Assembly (NCBI RefSeq): GCF_900107155.1
Contig: NZ_FNOX01000012.1
Location: 106,010-153,915 of the forward strand
Direction of reading: 5' to 3'
DNA from: Pseudomonas salomonii
GTDB taxonomy: Bacteria > Pseudomonadota > Gammaproteobacteria > Pseudomonadales > Pseudomonadaceae
DNA length: 47,906 bases
Shown here: one piece after another, positions 15,501 through 23,913 of the stretch
Numbering within the stretch: position 1 is the first letter of the stretch
Layout: each line of letters begins with the position of its first letter
Translations under genes and position numbers: made by a program
The notes under the pieces: generated by a model
Databases searched by the model: none
The model's input: only the letters and a program-made list of their open reading frames with translations
Told to the model about the DNA's origin: nothing

Positions 15501-18499
15501 TGGTGCTGCAACGCAAGATCGATGATGTGGCCGCCACCACGGTCAATCGCACAGCGATGATCACGGGCATTCTCTGGACGTGCGTTGAGCTGGTCACGGC
15601 CATCGTCACCATTCCTTTTCCGGTGTTGAGCCTGGGCCTGGGCAGCTTGCTGGCGTTCAAGGACGCGATGCTCGCCATCCATGCCTACCAACAGGGCGAC
15701 AGCGGCGGGGCGCTGCAACACTTCGTCGGTTACCTGGCGAATCTGGGCGGTGCAGTGTTATTCGACTTCCGCCCGGCCCTCAAGGGGCCGTTCTCGACGT
15801 TCTCCATCAGGCCGGCGGCTAAAGCGCTGAAAGAGGCTGAACTGATCGCTGCCATTGACCCGCGCCTACCCGCCGACATGAAACCGGTGCTGTTTGAAGG
15901 CCAGGATTTTTGGACCCGCAACACGCCAGACGCGCTGGGCCGGCATTTGTTGTATCGCTATGACCCACTCACCGGGCAAATGCATTCGACTGCGCGTCTG
16001 GTCAACCAGCACGCCGATGGTCGCTGGCTGCGCTCAGGGGTGGCGGGAGGCGGGCGCAAGAAGTATCAAGCACTTCAGGAAGAGGCCGTACAGCCATTGG
16101 CGCGCTACGAGATTTCGCCCGAGCAAGGTTCGCAGTTCAGGGTCGCACTTGACACTGACTTCGGCAAACGCTTCGCGAGCCCCGACAACGCGCTTGAGGA
16201 GGCTGCACGGGAAAACGTATTGACGCGTTTGCGAGGGCTGCGCGACAGCTATGACAACCAGGTCAAACAGCTGACCGAAGATGCAGAGGCGCTGTTTGCC
16301 GCACCGCCGGCGCGTTCGCCCCGTACCGATTTGCCACTGCTGGCCGCTGACTCCAGCCCCAGCGCGGTGCTTGCCAGCCTGTTCCCGCTCAAGCAAAGGC
16401 TGATCATTGGCGCAGCCAATGCCGGTGTGGTCAGTAAGCAGTTATTGATCGAAGACATGCAGGCATTGGCGGCACTGGGGCTCAAGCGCCTGTACATCGA
16501 AAACCTGCCGGCCGATGTGTTTCGCACCAAACTCAGAATTATCAATGGGCAAGCCAAAGGTGACCTCGCCCACGCGTTGAAGCGCGTCGAAGACCACCTT
16601 GCGCGTGTCGACAAAGCCCTGGGCTGGGACCTGGACGCGCCGTTTACGTTTCGAAAACTGATGCTCGAAGCCCATCAGCACAACGTCGCGATCGAGGGTG
16701 TGGACGCGTCCAGTTCCTATCATCTGGAGCACGTGCTGGAGCTTTCCGGGGCTGAGCGGTTTGTCCCGCGCAGCGGCAAACTCAGAAACTTCTACTCCCA
16801 TAAAACCCTGGCAGCCCAAGAGCCGCAGGAAGGCTGGATCGCTCTGGTGGATCACAACCGCATAGGCGGAACGGACGAGGTGCCAGGCCTGGCCGACTTG
16901 CAGAATGTCGTCGCCCTGCGTGTTGATGAAGGTGCGCCGGGCCAGGCGGTGGGCATCCAGTTCGATACGTCTGCGGCCGCCTTGTCTCGGGGTGACTACC
17001 GGCTGACGATGGCGCCCGTTGCGCAACCGTTGCCGGTGGCGGGCCCTTCAACGGCAGTAGTGGACCTCGCCTCACCTTCCCATTACACCGCGTTTGATCT
17101 GCCGGCGACCCTCAAGCCGCAGCTGGACGATATGGTGCATTCGCATCGTGACCTGGATTCTCGTTATGGCTTTCAGGCAGCGCACCCCTTTGAGGAGGCG
17201 TTCAATACGTTCAAGCGCACGCGCATTCGCCTGCAGCAGAGCGCCAAGGCAGCGTTTGCCACGTACACGCCGCCGGCCCGTTCCAGCTTCGTCGAGCTGG
17301 CCGCGGCAACCAATGAAGAAACGTTTATCAAGCAGGTCTATAAACTGAAGTTGGGACTTATCATCGCTGAAGCCCATGCCGATCGGTCGAGCAAACGGTT
17401 CCTGATCAACTACATGAAGTTATTGAAGGAGCAGGGCGTTAAAACCTTGTACCTGGAACACTTGCTCACCGATTTGCATCAGCTGGAACTGGAGGCCTTT
17501 TACAGCACGCTGAAAATGCCGGACAACCTCAAACGCTATTTGCGGGCGCAGGACCTCGGCCATATGCCGCACGGGTACTCGGGCAGCGACACTTACACCA
17601 ACGTCGTCAAGGCCGCGAACAAGGCGGGCATCCGGGTGCGTGCGCTCGACTGCACGGCCAGCTATCACGTCAAAGGCCTGCGAGACTTGAGCGCTCGCGA
17701 AAACCTGTTCAGCTATTTCGCCAATGAGGTGATCAAGGCTGACCAGGCGGCGCAGGGGCCGCATAAATGGGTTGCGCTTATGGGCACTGCCCACGCAGAT
17801 ATGTACCAGGGTGTGCCCGGTATCGCGCAGTTGCAGGATGCGGTCAGCTTGACGGTACGCGATGTCGCGCCCGATCACGCACGTCCCCTGCACCGAGGCG
17901 CCTGGGAAATTCTCGAGAAATCGATAAAAACCCCCGAAGGCGTCGCCCTGCGCAGTGATTTCAAGGTCGACGTCGGTATTGCCGGTACACCTGCACCGCG
18001 CCCTGCGCCGACCGCGGATCGCACATGGCTTAGAAGTGTCGGCGACTTCATGATCGAGCGGCCTTCTACCACCCAAGCCAATGTGCTGCACCGCTCCAAT
18101 ACGGGAGGCATTATTTCCACCCCCGTTCAAATTGACGACAGCGGCCAGTTCTTTATAGACCGTTGGCCACAGGTGCAGGGACAGCGCTACGCCACGCTGG
18201 AGTTCCTGGTTCATGCGCTCAAGTCGCAGGTGTTGTTAACGGCGGTTTCTGCCTCGACCCTGCCGAGCGTGCGCCTGAAAAACATCGGCGATTTCCTGAT
18301 CGAGTACGCGTCCTCCAACCAGGCCAATCTGCTCCACCGTTCCAGGACCGGAGACATTGTGACCACCCCGATCCAAAAGGATGAGACAGGTCACCTGTTC
18401 ATTGAGCGCTGGCCACCGTTGAAAGGTAAACGCTACCCCACCATCGACGGCTTGATCGATGCGCTCAAGCAAGAGGTGTATTTGACGGCCGTCGCCTGA
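12542..18499 (+). CDS. giant dermonecrotic-toxin-like protein with tandem TIKI-like domains
   Basis: I chose ATG 12542 (1985 residues) because GAGGA lies eight bases upstream; an earlier in-frame ATG is at 12503. Residues about 1-1000 resemble the DUF6543/dermonecrotic-toxin region of large Pseudomonas proteins. Residues about 1005-1080 hold a hydrophobic hairpin (ELVTAIVTIPFPVLSLGLGS) suited to membrane insertion. Two homologous TIKI/ChaN/EreA-like modules follow: about 1280-1450 and 1600-1780. The second keeps the motifs (IIAEAHAD at 1607, YLEH at 1637, GTAHAD around 1748-1753); the first has lost them (IGAANAG, YIEN, VDHN). The C-terminus carries two ~82-residue repeats starting GDFMIE (1834) and GDFLIE (1916). 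Such proteins act as secreted or injected toxins; the delivery route is not visible, there is no signal peptide, and no immunity gene is evident next door. Confidence 0.8.
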   Translation: MSTPNPTSAAPTLQEIRTHLLEIDPDLRTQTRQPAALPPELLALEKLNTTLIRANNVLLNRSRSLFEALTQADLTEETGKTVLAQLKTDLNTHLQGLDEVGTVDGQGRKSYLTQIAGLGALEQQAKLDVRDYLLAPAEQRMIEDCSRGPDFRPGMYSLTFSYQDQTVAFAGAFVLTRKASPVVADLTSGQSVGQVLLFTPNRGLEAFDSLAELDQRLKALLLLPAGREEFCRHLPVRYQALDVASIWPLHLLPIEGEPLFEHTYNALLDKRSQDIELALSLVNNPSHDAATLKAALDSAVKAALPDLSSRLQFRRQQLLERSLYNSLPDWYRSADSLSQQTLGQFIRGYNQARSAYLDLLGPVASPQALASHQLTEYLDEELELYNLDLQQLQVTTRRHVAHVGTYEQQRSLADLSYSGLHIDDELAGSDFLTKTTVTYAGSAFAQLNAQSLLGILREPGYQPRLDFAAQQREMQAMPAFKQAARNLFDQRLALLAYVAKLRGDLSAADYQLFEDLRGGTNPRLCAQTVLLHGAQLRDLWLLREDDPQGQTQRLLLCTPGSPRERQFMAFASERECQTHIIGWADDNTRWKGRTLRDYVLEQCPLRFRPKMGTFLAGLGFKPDAQEHTEVTFGPLCSHTVCLDAMAVHSQSAAQDDYEYATPLWYRSASAADRARLTRLGEDAAGALRVYNARPDSEANFIAFNTYVHQQATLSLNTLLGRSQNDIDPDTLFITAPWPLLGGKPAPISYTRLYRDGYQDNVGFIDPKFSTSATFSGPKGVDLSRLTAQNVSRSVTGVWVGQRYIDEVRSTLQSATSPGYAERRNATLAINQLQIKYAALDGCLRGHIARADLAWLERAIDSLGDTTTATRNTYRVHRLMLDGEWVIGNYLFSHGDNPVLLYTPNAPDGIAVREAKLFNYWLKKVEGVSDYLNGRVGTGATARIKTFLATARKGLPETIDRTTPSPARHDPIAHATPLTDLRHELYNMVLQRKIDDVAATTVNRTAMITGILWTCVELVTAIVTIPFPVLSLGLGSLLAFKDAMLAIHAYQQGDSGGALQHFVGYLANLGGAVLFDFRPALKGPFSTFSIRPAAKALKEAELIAAIDPRLPADMKPVLFEGQDFWTRNTPDALGRHLLYRYDPLTGQMHSTARLVNQHADGRWLRSGVAGGGRKKYQALQEEAVQPLARYEISPEQGSQFRVALDTDFGKRFASPDNALEEAARENVLTRLRGLRDSYDNQVKQLTEDAEALFAAPPARSPRTDLPLLAADSSPSAVLASLFPLKQRLIIGAANAGVVSKQLLIEDMQALAALGLKRLYIENLPADVFRTKLRIINGQAKGDLAHALKRVEDHLARVDKALGWDLDAPFTFRKLMLEAHQHNVAIEGVDASSSYHLEHVLELSGAERFVPRSGKLRNFYSHKTLAAQEPQEGWIALVDHNRIGGTDEVPGLADLQNVVALRVDEGAPGQAVGIQFDTSAAALSRGDYRLTMAPVAQPLPVAGPSTAVVDLASPSHYTAFDLPATLKPQLDDMVHSHRDLDSRYGFQAAHPFEEAFNTFKRTRIRLQQSAKAAFATYTPPARSSFVELAAATNEETFIKQVYKLKLGLIIAEAHADRSSKRFLINYMKLLKEQGVKTLYLEHLLTDLHQLELEAFYSTLKMPDNLKRYLRAQDLGHMPHGYSGSDTYTNVVKAANKAGIRVRALDCTASYHVKGLRDLSARENLFSYFANEVIKADQAAQGPHKWVALMGTAHADMYQGVPGIAQLQDAVSLTVRDVAPDHARPLHRGAWEILEKSIKTPEGVALRSDFKVDVGIAGTPAPRPAPTADRTWLRSVGDFMIERPSTTQANVLHRSNTGGIISTPVQIDDSGQFFIDRWPQVQGQRYATLEFLVHALKSQVLLTAVSASTLPSVRLKNIGDFLIEYASSNQANLLHRSRTGDIVTTPIQKDETGHLFIERWPPLKGKRYPTIDGLIDALKQEVYLTAVA

Positions 18500-18613
18500 T
18501 CCCTGCGGCTGTGCAGCCTCTGCTCAAGGGGCTGTGACAATTAATTGTGGGCACTCCCCCGTGCTGGCGTAGTCTCAACCCCTGACACCCACCCTTGCCC
18601 TGCGGAGTTGCCC

Positions 18614-19240
18614 ATGATCACCGTTCACCACCTTAACAACTCGCGCTCACAGCGCATCCTCTGGCTGCTTGAAGAGCTCGGCCTGCCCTACGAGGTCAAG
18701 CGCTATCAGCGCGACCCGAAAACCAACCTGGCACCACCGGAACTCAAGGCCATCAACCCGCTGGGCAAATCCCCGGTTATCGAAGACGGCAGCCTGGTAT
18801 TGATCGAATCCGCCGCCATCATCGACTACCTGATCCGCCGCCATGGCCAAGGCCGCCTGCAGCCTGATCCTGCCACCGCAGCGTACGACAAATATGTGCA
18901 ATGGCTGCACTTTGCCGAGGGCTCGGCCATGCTGCCGCTGATGCTCAACCTCTATGTCGGGCGCCTGGGAGAGGCCGGCGCGCCGTTGCACCCGCGTATC
19001 GAGTCGGAGGTGGCCAATTACCTGGGCTATCTGAATGATGTGCTGGCGGATACGCCGTATCTGCTCGGTGACGAACTGAGCGGCGCGGACATCCAGATGA
19101 GCTTTATCGGCGAAATCGCCAAGGCCCAGGGCAAGTTGCAGGCGTATCCAAACCTGGCGGCCTGGGTGCAACGCTTCCAGGCGCGACCTGCGTACCGCAA
19201 GGCGGTGGAGCAGGGCGGCGAGTACGCGTTTGCCAAGTAA
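18614..19240 (+). CDS. glutathione S-transferase
   Basis: The 208-residue protein has an N-terminal thioredoxin-fold domain (residues 1-80: MITVHHLNNSRSQRILWLLEE, the cis-Pro motif GKSPVIEDG near 54 and ESAAIIDYL near 68) and an all-helical C-terminal domain with LGDELSGADIQMSF near 150. The Ser in NNSRSQ is at the usual catalytic or GSH-activating position of bacterial GSTs. It probably conjugates or reduces small electrophiles in the cytoplasm; substrate unknown. GGAG lies six bases before ATG 18614; an upstream in-frame start at 18545 is not supported. Confidence 0.92.
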   Translation: MITVHHLNNSRSQRILWLLEELGLPYEVKRYQRDPKTNLAPPELKAINPLGKSPVIEDGSLVLIESAAIIDYLIRRHGQGRLQPDPATAAYDKYVQWLHFAEGSAMLPLMLNLYVGRLGEAGAPLHPRIESEVANYLGYLNDVLADTPYLLGDELSGADIQMSFIGEIAKAQGKLQAYPNLAAWVQRFQARPAYRKAVEQGGEYAFAK

Positions 19241-19267
19241 GCCGGCGCCTGGCCTCAGTGCCAGGGC

Positions 19268-20431
19268 CTATTGGCCCTCGAAGCGCTTGAGCGAAAACGC
19301 CGACAGGTCCAGCTCACTCGACCCACGCATGCACCACTGCGCAAACGCCTCACCCAGCGCCGCCGAATGCTTGAAGCCGTGCCCCGAGCACGGCGACACC
19401 ACCAGGGTGTGCTGCAGCGTGGGGTGTTTGTCGATGATGAAATCGTGGTCCGGCGTCACGGTGTAGGCACACACCGCCGACTTGACCACCTTGGCCGACA
19501 CGCCGGTGATACGGCCCTGAACATGCTGTTCGTACATCGCCTGCGCTTGCGCCGCCGAGACCGTGCGGTCCAGCGTTTGCGGCGTGGAGGTGGTGTGATA
19601 TTGCGCCGTAGCCAGCTTCAGGCTGCCTTCGCCGGGCAACGCCGGGAAACCATAGTGGGTCTGGCCTTGATCGTGCGTGAGGATATAGGTGGGGGATTTG
19701 CCCACCAGGTCGGCCCCGGGCTCCAGCGCGAACCAGAACAGCTGTTGCCGGTAAACACTCAGCAACCGGTCAAACGGCGCGCCGAGCAACTCGCCGGCCC
19801 AGTTGCCTGCACTCACGACCAACTTGTCGGCCTGTAGCGTGCGCTGGTTGGTGGTCACCGTGACGCCGTGAGCATCCGAACCGATGTGAGTCACCGTCTC
19901 GCCCTTGTACAGCGTGGCGCCGTGTTGTTCGGCCAAACTGAGCTGCACATCAATGCACCGCTCTGGGCGCACGAAGCCGCCGCCAGGCTCGTAATAGCCG
20001 ATGGCGCTCTGCGCCACTTGGGCAAATTGCGTGAAACGCTGGCGAATCTGTGCAGCGTCCAGCAGCTCATGTTCAATGCCGTAGGTTTGCGCCAGGCCAA
20101 TGGTGCGCAGGGTGAAGTCGGTTGCATCGCTGGGATCAAAGTCATCACGAGAGGTGAGCACCAGCAACCCCGACTGCTCAAACAGCGCCTCCCCCGACAA
20201 CGCCTCCAGCTCGCGCCAGATAGCGTGGGAACGCCGCACAATGGGCACGTACTGCGCGCCTTCGCCCACCGACAGCCGCGTGATACGCGTGTCGCCATGG
20301 CTGGAGCCCAGGGTGTGGGGCGGGTGATGACGGTCGATACCGGCGACGTTCACACCGGCTTTCGCCAGTTGATACACCGTGGCGGCACCCATGGCACCCA
20401 GGCCGATGACCAGCGATTCATAGCGTTCCAA
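19268..20431 (-). CDS. solA: N-methyl-L-tryptophan oxidase / sarcosine-oxidase-family flavoenzyme
   Basis: The 387-residue enzyme of the monomeric sarcosine oxidase family has the FAD-binding GLGAMGAATVYQLAKAG at the N-terminus, the following SSHGDTRITRLS near residue 47 and the C-terminal SPCSGHGFKHS, whose Cys is the covalent flavin attachment site in this family. These enzymes oxidatively demethylate N-methyl amino acids, giving formaldehyde and hydrogen peroxide. No ATG lies at the right place: TTG 20431 (giving MERYESLVIG) fits homolog length best; a longer TTG-start frame reaches 20491. It is convergent with the GST gene. The precise substrate is inferred from family resemblance. Confidence 0.82.
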   Translation of the reverse strand: MERYESLVIGLGAMGAATVYQLAKAGVNVAGIDRHHPPHTLGSSHGDTRITRLSVGEGAQYVPIVRRSHAIWRELEALSGEALFEQSGLLVLTSRDDFDPSDATDFTLRTIGLAQTYGIEHELLDAAQIRQRFTQFAQVAQSAIGYYEPGGGFVRPERCIDVQLSLAEQHGATLYKGETVTHIGSDAHGVTVTTNQRTLQADKLVVSAGNWAGELLGAPFDRLLSVYRQQLFWFALEPGADLVGKSPTYILTHDQGQTHYGFPALPGEGSLKLATAQYHTTSTPQTLDRTVSAAQAQAMYEQHVQGRITGVSAKVVKSAVCAYTVTPDHDFIIDKHPTLQHTLVVSPCSGHGFKHSAALGEAFAQWCMRGSSELDLSAFSLKRFEGQ

Positions 20432-20713
20432 GGTTGATACTCGCGTGTGAGGGCAGGGCAGTAGTTGAGGGGAATGCGCGGAAAAAAACAACCAAAGGTT
20501 GCAGGAAGAGCACGGCCTGACCTACCTGTTATTAGCCATGATTTGGCCGTGGTGCGCGCGTTGGCGCACGATTTGATGGTGGCGTCGTCACTGCGCGAGC
20601 AGGCTGATTGCCCGGGTGGCGCACAGGGGCGCCAATGAGTATGGCAGGGATGCATATTCGGTGATGGCGCAATACAATCACTCCCTCGCATTGCCCGCAT
20701 AAGGAAATGAGCC

Positions 20714-21859
20714 TTGCCCCCCTTGATCCACCGCGCCGCTTTACTTCGGGCCGAACTGCACCGCCTGCCGGCCTTCAACCTGTTCACTTTGCTGCGCAGC
20801 GGCTCCGATGAAGTGCGCCTGCACTCGCGCTACCTGGCCTTTCTGCTCAACCCTCAAGGTGCGCACGCGGCCGGGAGCAAGTTGCTGCAACTGTTTCTGG
20901 AAGCTTTGAATATCGAGGGCTTCGACTGTCACGATGTCACTGTGGAGGTCGAATACCGCAACGTCGACATCCTGATCCGCAATACTAAACGCCAAGCCAT
21001 CATCATCGAAAACAAGCTTTACGCCGAAGACCAGGACGCCCAGTTGTTCCGCTACCTGCACACCCTGCAAGCCGAGGGCTACCAGACCTACCCGCCGGTG
21101 TACCTCACCCTCGACGGTCGCGACGCCGACCCGCGCAGTTGCCGGGGCATCGACTACCAGCGCATCAGCTATGCTGCCGACATCCTGCTGTGGCTCGAGC
21201 ACTGTCAGCAGTGGGTGATCCGCGAAGCCGCTGTGCGTGAAAGCCTGCTGCAATATATCGACCTCATCGCCAAACTCACGTTTCAGGACCAGGGGCACGC
21301 TTACATGGATGCACTCAAGCAGACGTTACGCCAGGACAACAACCTGCTGGTGGTGCGTGACCTGCAAAAAGCCTACACCGAAACCCTGAAAGACCTGCAG
21401 CTGGAACTCTGGCAGGCGGTTGCGCAGTGCATTGCCGATAAATACCCTGAGTTGCCCAAGCCTTATGAAGTCCCAACGGCGGCGGTGATTCATCGTTACT
21501 ACAGCGCCGCTCGGGATAACCGCTACTACGGTATTTATTACGAGCTGGGTTTTATGCCGGGCGCGGTCTACCTCGAACTCAATCAACGTTTCTACTGTGG
21601 TTTTTACTGCGATGTGCAAGCCCATCTGCGCGCCTACACCTGGCTGGAAACCCTGACAATAGCGCTACCCAACGACGGTGTGAGCAGCAACGGCCTGCTC
21701 TGGCGCTACACCTGCGACCTCAACATGAAGCAGCCGAGCGATGAGCACTTGATGGCGCTGACTCACGCCGAAAAAAGGGCGCGCACTGCAGAGCGCATGG
21801 CCGACGACCTGTATGACCTGTGGCGCAGTGCGCGTGAGTTGCACGGTGTGTGCAATTGA
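20714..21859 (+). CDS. PD-(D/E)XK nuclease superfamily protein
   Basis: The 381-residue protein carries the PDDEXK_4-type nuclease core near residues 75-110: EYRNVDILI (Asp), AIIIENK (Glu-X-Lys) and DAQLFRYL (the Gln/Tyr helix). An N-terminal part (LHSRYLAFLLNPQGAH) is typical of the family. Residues about 170-370 have no recognised domain. Family members are found in defence-like and unassigned settings and are presumed DNA nucleases. Translation starts at TTG, six bases after AAGGAAA. The stop TGA overlaps the ATG of the following lipoprotein gene by one base, so the two are coupled. This pairing is unusual and unexplained. Confidence 0.8.
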   Translation: MPPLIHRAALLRAELHRLPAFNLFTLLRSGSDEVRLHSRYLAFLLNPQGAHAAGSKLLQLFLEALNIEGFDCHDVTVEVEYRNVDILIRNTKRQAIIIENKLYAEDQDAQLFRYLHTLQAEGYQTYPPVYLTLDGRDADPRSCRGIDYQRISYAADILLWLEHCQQWVIREAAVRESLLQYIDLIAKLTFQDQGHAYMDALKQTLRQDNNLLVVRDLQKAYTETLKDLQLELWQAVAQCIADKYPELPKPYEVPTAAVIHRYYSAARDNRYYGIYYELGFMPGAVYLELNQRFYCGFYCDVQAHLRAYTWLETLTIALPNDGVSSNGLLWRYTCDLNMKQPSDEHLMALTHAEKRARTAERMADDLYDLWRSARELHGVCN

Positions 21860-22740
21860 TGAGCAAGGTTCTGGTTTTAGTCACACTTGCCGCCTTGATG
21901 AGCGGCTGCCAAAGCTACGCCGACAAGGATGACCCTGTCGCCAGCATGCGCTGCTGGGCGTACAGAGATGTGGAGTCGATCTCTTCCGATCAGGTCACGT
22001 ATATCCGCAAGCGCAGCGAGAATGGGGACACCCTGTGCACAACGCTGCTGGCGGGCATGTATGAAAACGGCCACGGTGTGTCGCAAGACATTGCTAAAGC
22101 CAAAACGTTGTATCAGTCGGTAGCCGGCGTCAACGCGCAGGCGTATTTCTACCTCGGCCAGATCGCCGAGAGCGGCCATGACGGGCCGCCGGATTATGTG
22201 AAAGCCAGGCAGCTATATCGGCGCGCCATCGACACCATCGGCAGCCCAAAAAGCACCAATGCTGAAACGGGGTTGGCCAAGCTGATGGAGGAAGGCAAGG
22301 GCGGCCCTCGGGACCTGGACGGCGCCATGGCGCTTTATCTGAGCGCGACAAACGCCAGTTTTGGTGACGCCTGGAAGGGTATCCAACGGCTGTGCACGCG
22401 GGGTGTGGCAATGACCGCTGCGCAGGAGCAACGTTACTACAGCGTGTGGTCCGAGACGGCCAGGGGCAGGCTCGAGCGCGCGTTGCTGATGGCTCAGTAC
22501 ACGGTGTCAAAAACCTATAATCCCGGCCCGCAGGGCACTCAGGTCAAAGTTCAAGTGGAGGCTGTAGAGGGCTCCGAGGAGCCCAGGCTATTGATAGTGA
22601 GCAGTTCGGGCAACGACGTGATTGATCAGGTGGTGCTCAAGCAGCTGAGCACTTACCGGTTCCCCGGTGAGCTGGCGTGCAGCGAGAAGCAAGCGCCTTG
22701 GAAGCGTGTCGGTGTCGTGCAAATCAAGGGCCGTCGATAG
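21859..22740 (+). CDS. Sel1-repeat lipoprotein
   Basis: The 293-residue protein begins with a lipoprotein signal (MSKVLVLVTLAALMSGC), giving a lipidated Cys-17. Three Sel1-like repeats are seen: LCTTLLAGMYENGHGVSQDIAKA, AYFYLGQIAESGHDGPPDYVKA and ETGLAKLMEEGKGGPRDLDGA. The last 70 residues (VKVQVEAVEGSEEPRLL, IDQVVLKQLSTYRFP) resemble a TonB-type C-terminal domain. Sel1 proteins act as adaptors in envelope processes. It starts inside the stop codon of the PD-(D/E)XK nuclease gene, so it is made from the same mRNA although the products should be in different compartments. Confidence 0.8.
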   Translation: MSKVLVLVTLAALMSGCQSYADKDDPVASMRCWAYRDVESISSDQVTYIRKRSENGDTLCTTLLAGMYENGHGVSQDIAKAKTLYQSVAGVNAQAYFYLGQIAESGHDGPPDYVKARQLYRRAIDTIGSPKSTNAETGLAKLMEEGKGGPRDLDGAMALYLSATNASFGDAWKGIQRLCTRGVAMTAAQEQRYYSVWSETARGRLERALLMAQYTVSKTYNPGPQGTQVKVQVEAVEGSEEPRLLIVSSSGNDVIDQVVLKQLSTYRFPGELACSEKQAPWKRVGVVQIKGRR

Positions 22741-22746
22741 CGATTG

Positions 22747-23481
22747 TTAGTGCACCACATCCACCGCTGTATATTCATTCACATAATGCGTTTGGCTCGA
22801 CGTTGACTCCAGCGTCAGGGCCACGCCCAAGTCCTCGATAAACACGCGAGCAGTCTTATAGTCTCCTTGGTCGCATGCCAGCTTGATGGCGTCGCCGCTC
22901 AACGAGGCAAACACGTGTCGCGCCGCAATACGCTCGCCGACCTTGCAGGTCAGGCTCGTTTCGATGGCCGTGTCGGTGGGCTTGCCAGGTACATTCAGCA
23001 TGCGCAGGTGAACACTCAACGTCTGGCCTGGTGCCCAACTGGTCGGCACCTTCAAATCGGCTTATTGGGTTTGCAGCACACGGCCATCGCCCACGCCGTT
23101 CATCTTTGATTTCAACTGGATCAGGTCGGCCTGGGTCAGGCAATCGACGTTGAAAATGTTGCCATAGGCCTCGTTCTTCACCAGCAAGGCACCCTCGGCC
23201 TTTAACCTGACCGACGTGGGCACGTCTTTGCTGCCATCGCCTTGTTTCGACAGGTAGCTGTAGTTCAGCGTTTTGAGCTTCGGTTGCAGCAGAGGCGAAC
23301 TCATCTGCTGGAGGACGTTGGCGGGGTCTGCGGCATCGCCGATATTGGTTTGTGCAACGGTGCGCGGGTAGTCAATCGGCGCAATATCCGGCCGCAACTG
23401 CGCCAGCAGCCCGGCATTCACGCCGCCCTGCACCGAGCAGCTGACACGCGACTGCGTGCCTTGCTTGCCTTCCGGCTCCAC
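22747..23481 (-). pseudogene. remnant of an unrecognised gene with an in-frame stop
   Basis: Two reading segments in the same frame, 23481-23062 and 23061-22747, are separated only by one TAA (23062-23064) and continue smoothly across it (VLQTQ-stop-ADLKVPTSW). The upstream end, GTG 23481, abuts a REP element at 23486-23526, and the frame runs back into REP sequence (AFAGKPAPTG), so the original N-terminus has probably been lost. The product resembles no family I recognise; cysteines recur (SCSVQGG, NVDCLTQ, LTCKVG, LACDQG), which would fit a secreted protein. It is convergent with the Sel1 lipoprotein gene, six bases away. Two short separate genes are a less likely reading. Confidence 0.6.
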
Positions 23482-23485
23482 GACC

Positions 23486-23526
23486 CCTGTGGGAGCTGGC
23501 TTGCCTGCGAAGGCATCAACACGGTC
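23486..23526 (+). repeat. REP element
   Basis: The sequence reads CCTGTGGGAGCTGGCTTGCC followed by TGCGAAGGCATCAACACGG, the typical intergenic REP of fluorescent Pseudomonas. It lies between the conserved 116-residue gene and the pseudogene and has apparently truncated the latter. Confidence 0.85.
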
Positions 23527-23562
23527 GACCTGCCGAACCGAACCACCTGCATCGCCGCAGTA

Positions 23563-23913
23563 TCAGGCCAGGCGTGCCCGCCAATCGCCGCCATGTTGGA
23601 GGTTGCAGGCTTCTTCGCAATCAAAGCGCACGCAACGCTCGATTTTCACCGAGGCCACCTCGGCGTCGTGCAGCGCCGCAGCCGTCAGTTCGCGCATACG
23701 TTGATCCGCCCCGTTTGCCAGGGCCAGTTCCTTATTGGCCTGCGTATCGAACACCCAAATCACCCGCAGGCTTTGCGGGAACGCGGCGTAGTCGACCGTG
23801 TGAGTCAGCCACTCGAAGCCCGGGGTTTCAGCTTTGGCGGTTTCGCAGGCGTCGGTCAACGTGGCCACCAGGCGGCGTTCAAGGCGGGCAATGTCGCGTT
23901 TGGTTAGGGGCAT
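23563..23913 (-). CDS. small conserved protein, often labelled Fis-like
   Basis: The 116-residue protein begins MPLTKRDIARLERRLVATLTDACETAK, continues with EWLTHTVDYAAFPQSLRVIWVFDT near residue 33, and ends in a Cys-containing tail (RCVRFDCEEACNLQHG). I recognise the type from Pseudomonas genomes, where it is commonly annotated as a 'Fis family regulator', but I see no clear helix-turn-helix, so function is unknown. ATG 23913 follows AGGA by about six bases; a TTG lies one codon earlier. The end is followed by a REP and the pseudogene. Confidence 0.7.
   Translation of the reverse strand: MPLTKRDIARLERRLVATLTDACETAKAETPGFEWLTHTVDYAAFPQSLRVIWVFDTQANKELALANGADQRMRELTAAALHDAEVASVKIERCVRFDCEEACNLQHGGDWRARLA

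Noticed and set aside
14528..15721. 397-codon minus-strand frame inside the toxin gene
   Set aside because: It is a shadow of the toxin coding sequence; no motif or start signal.
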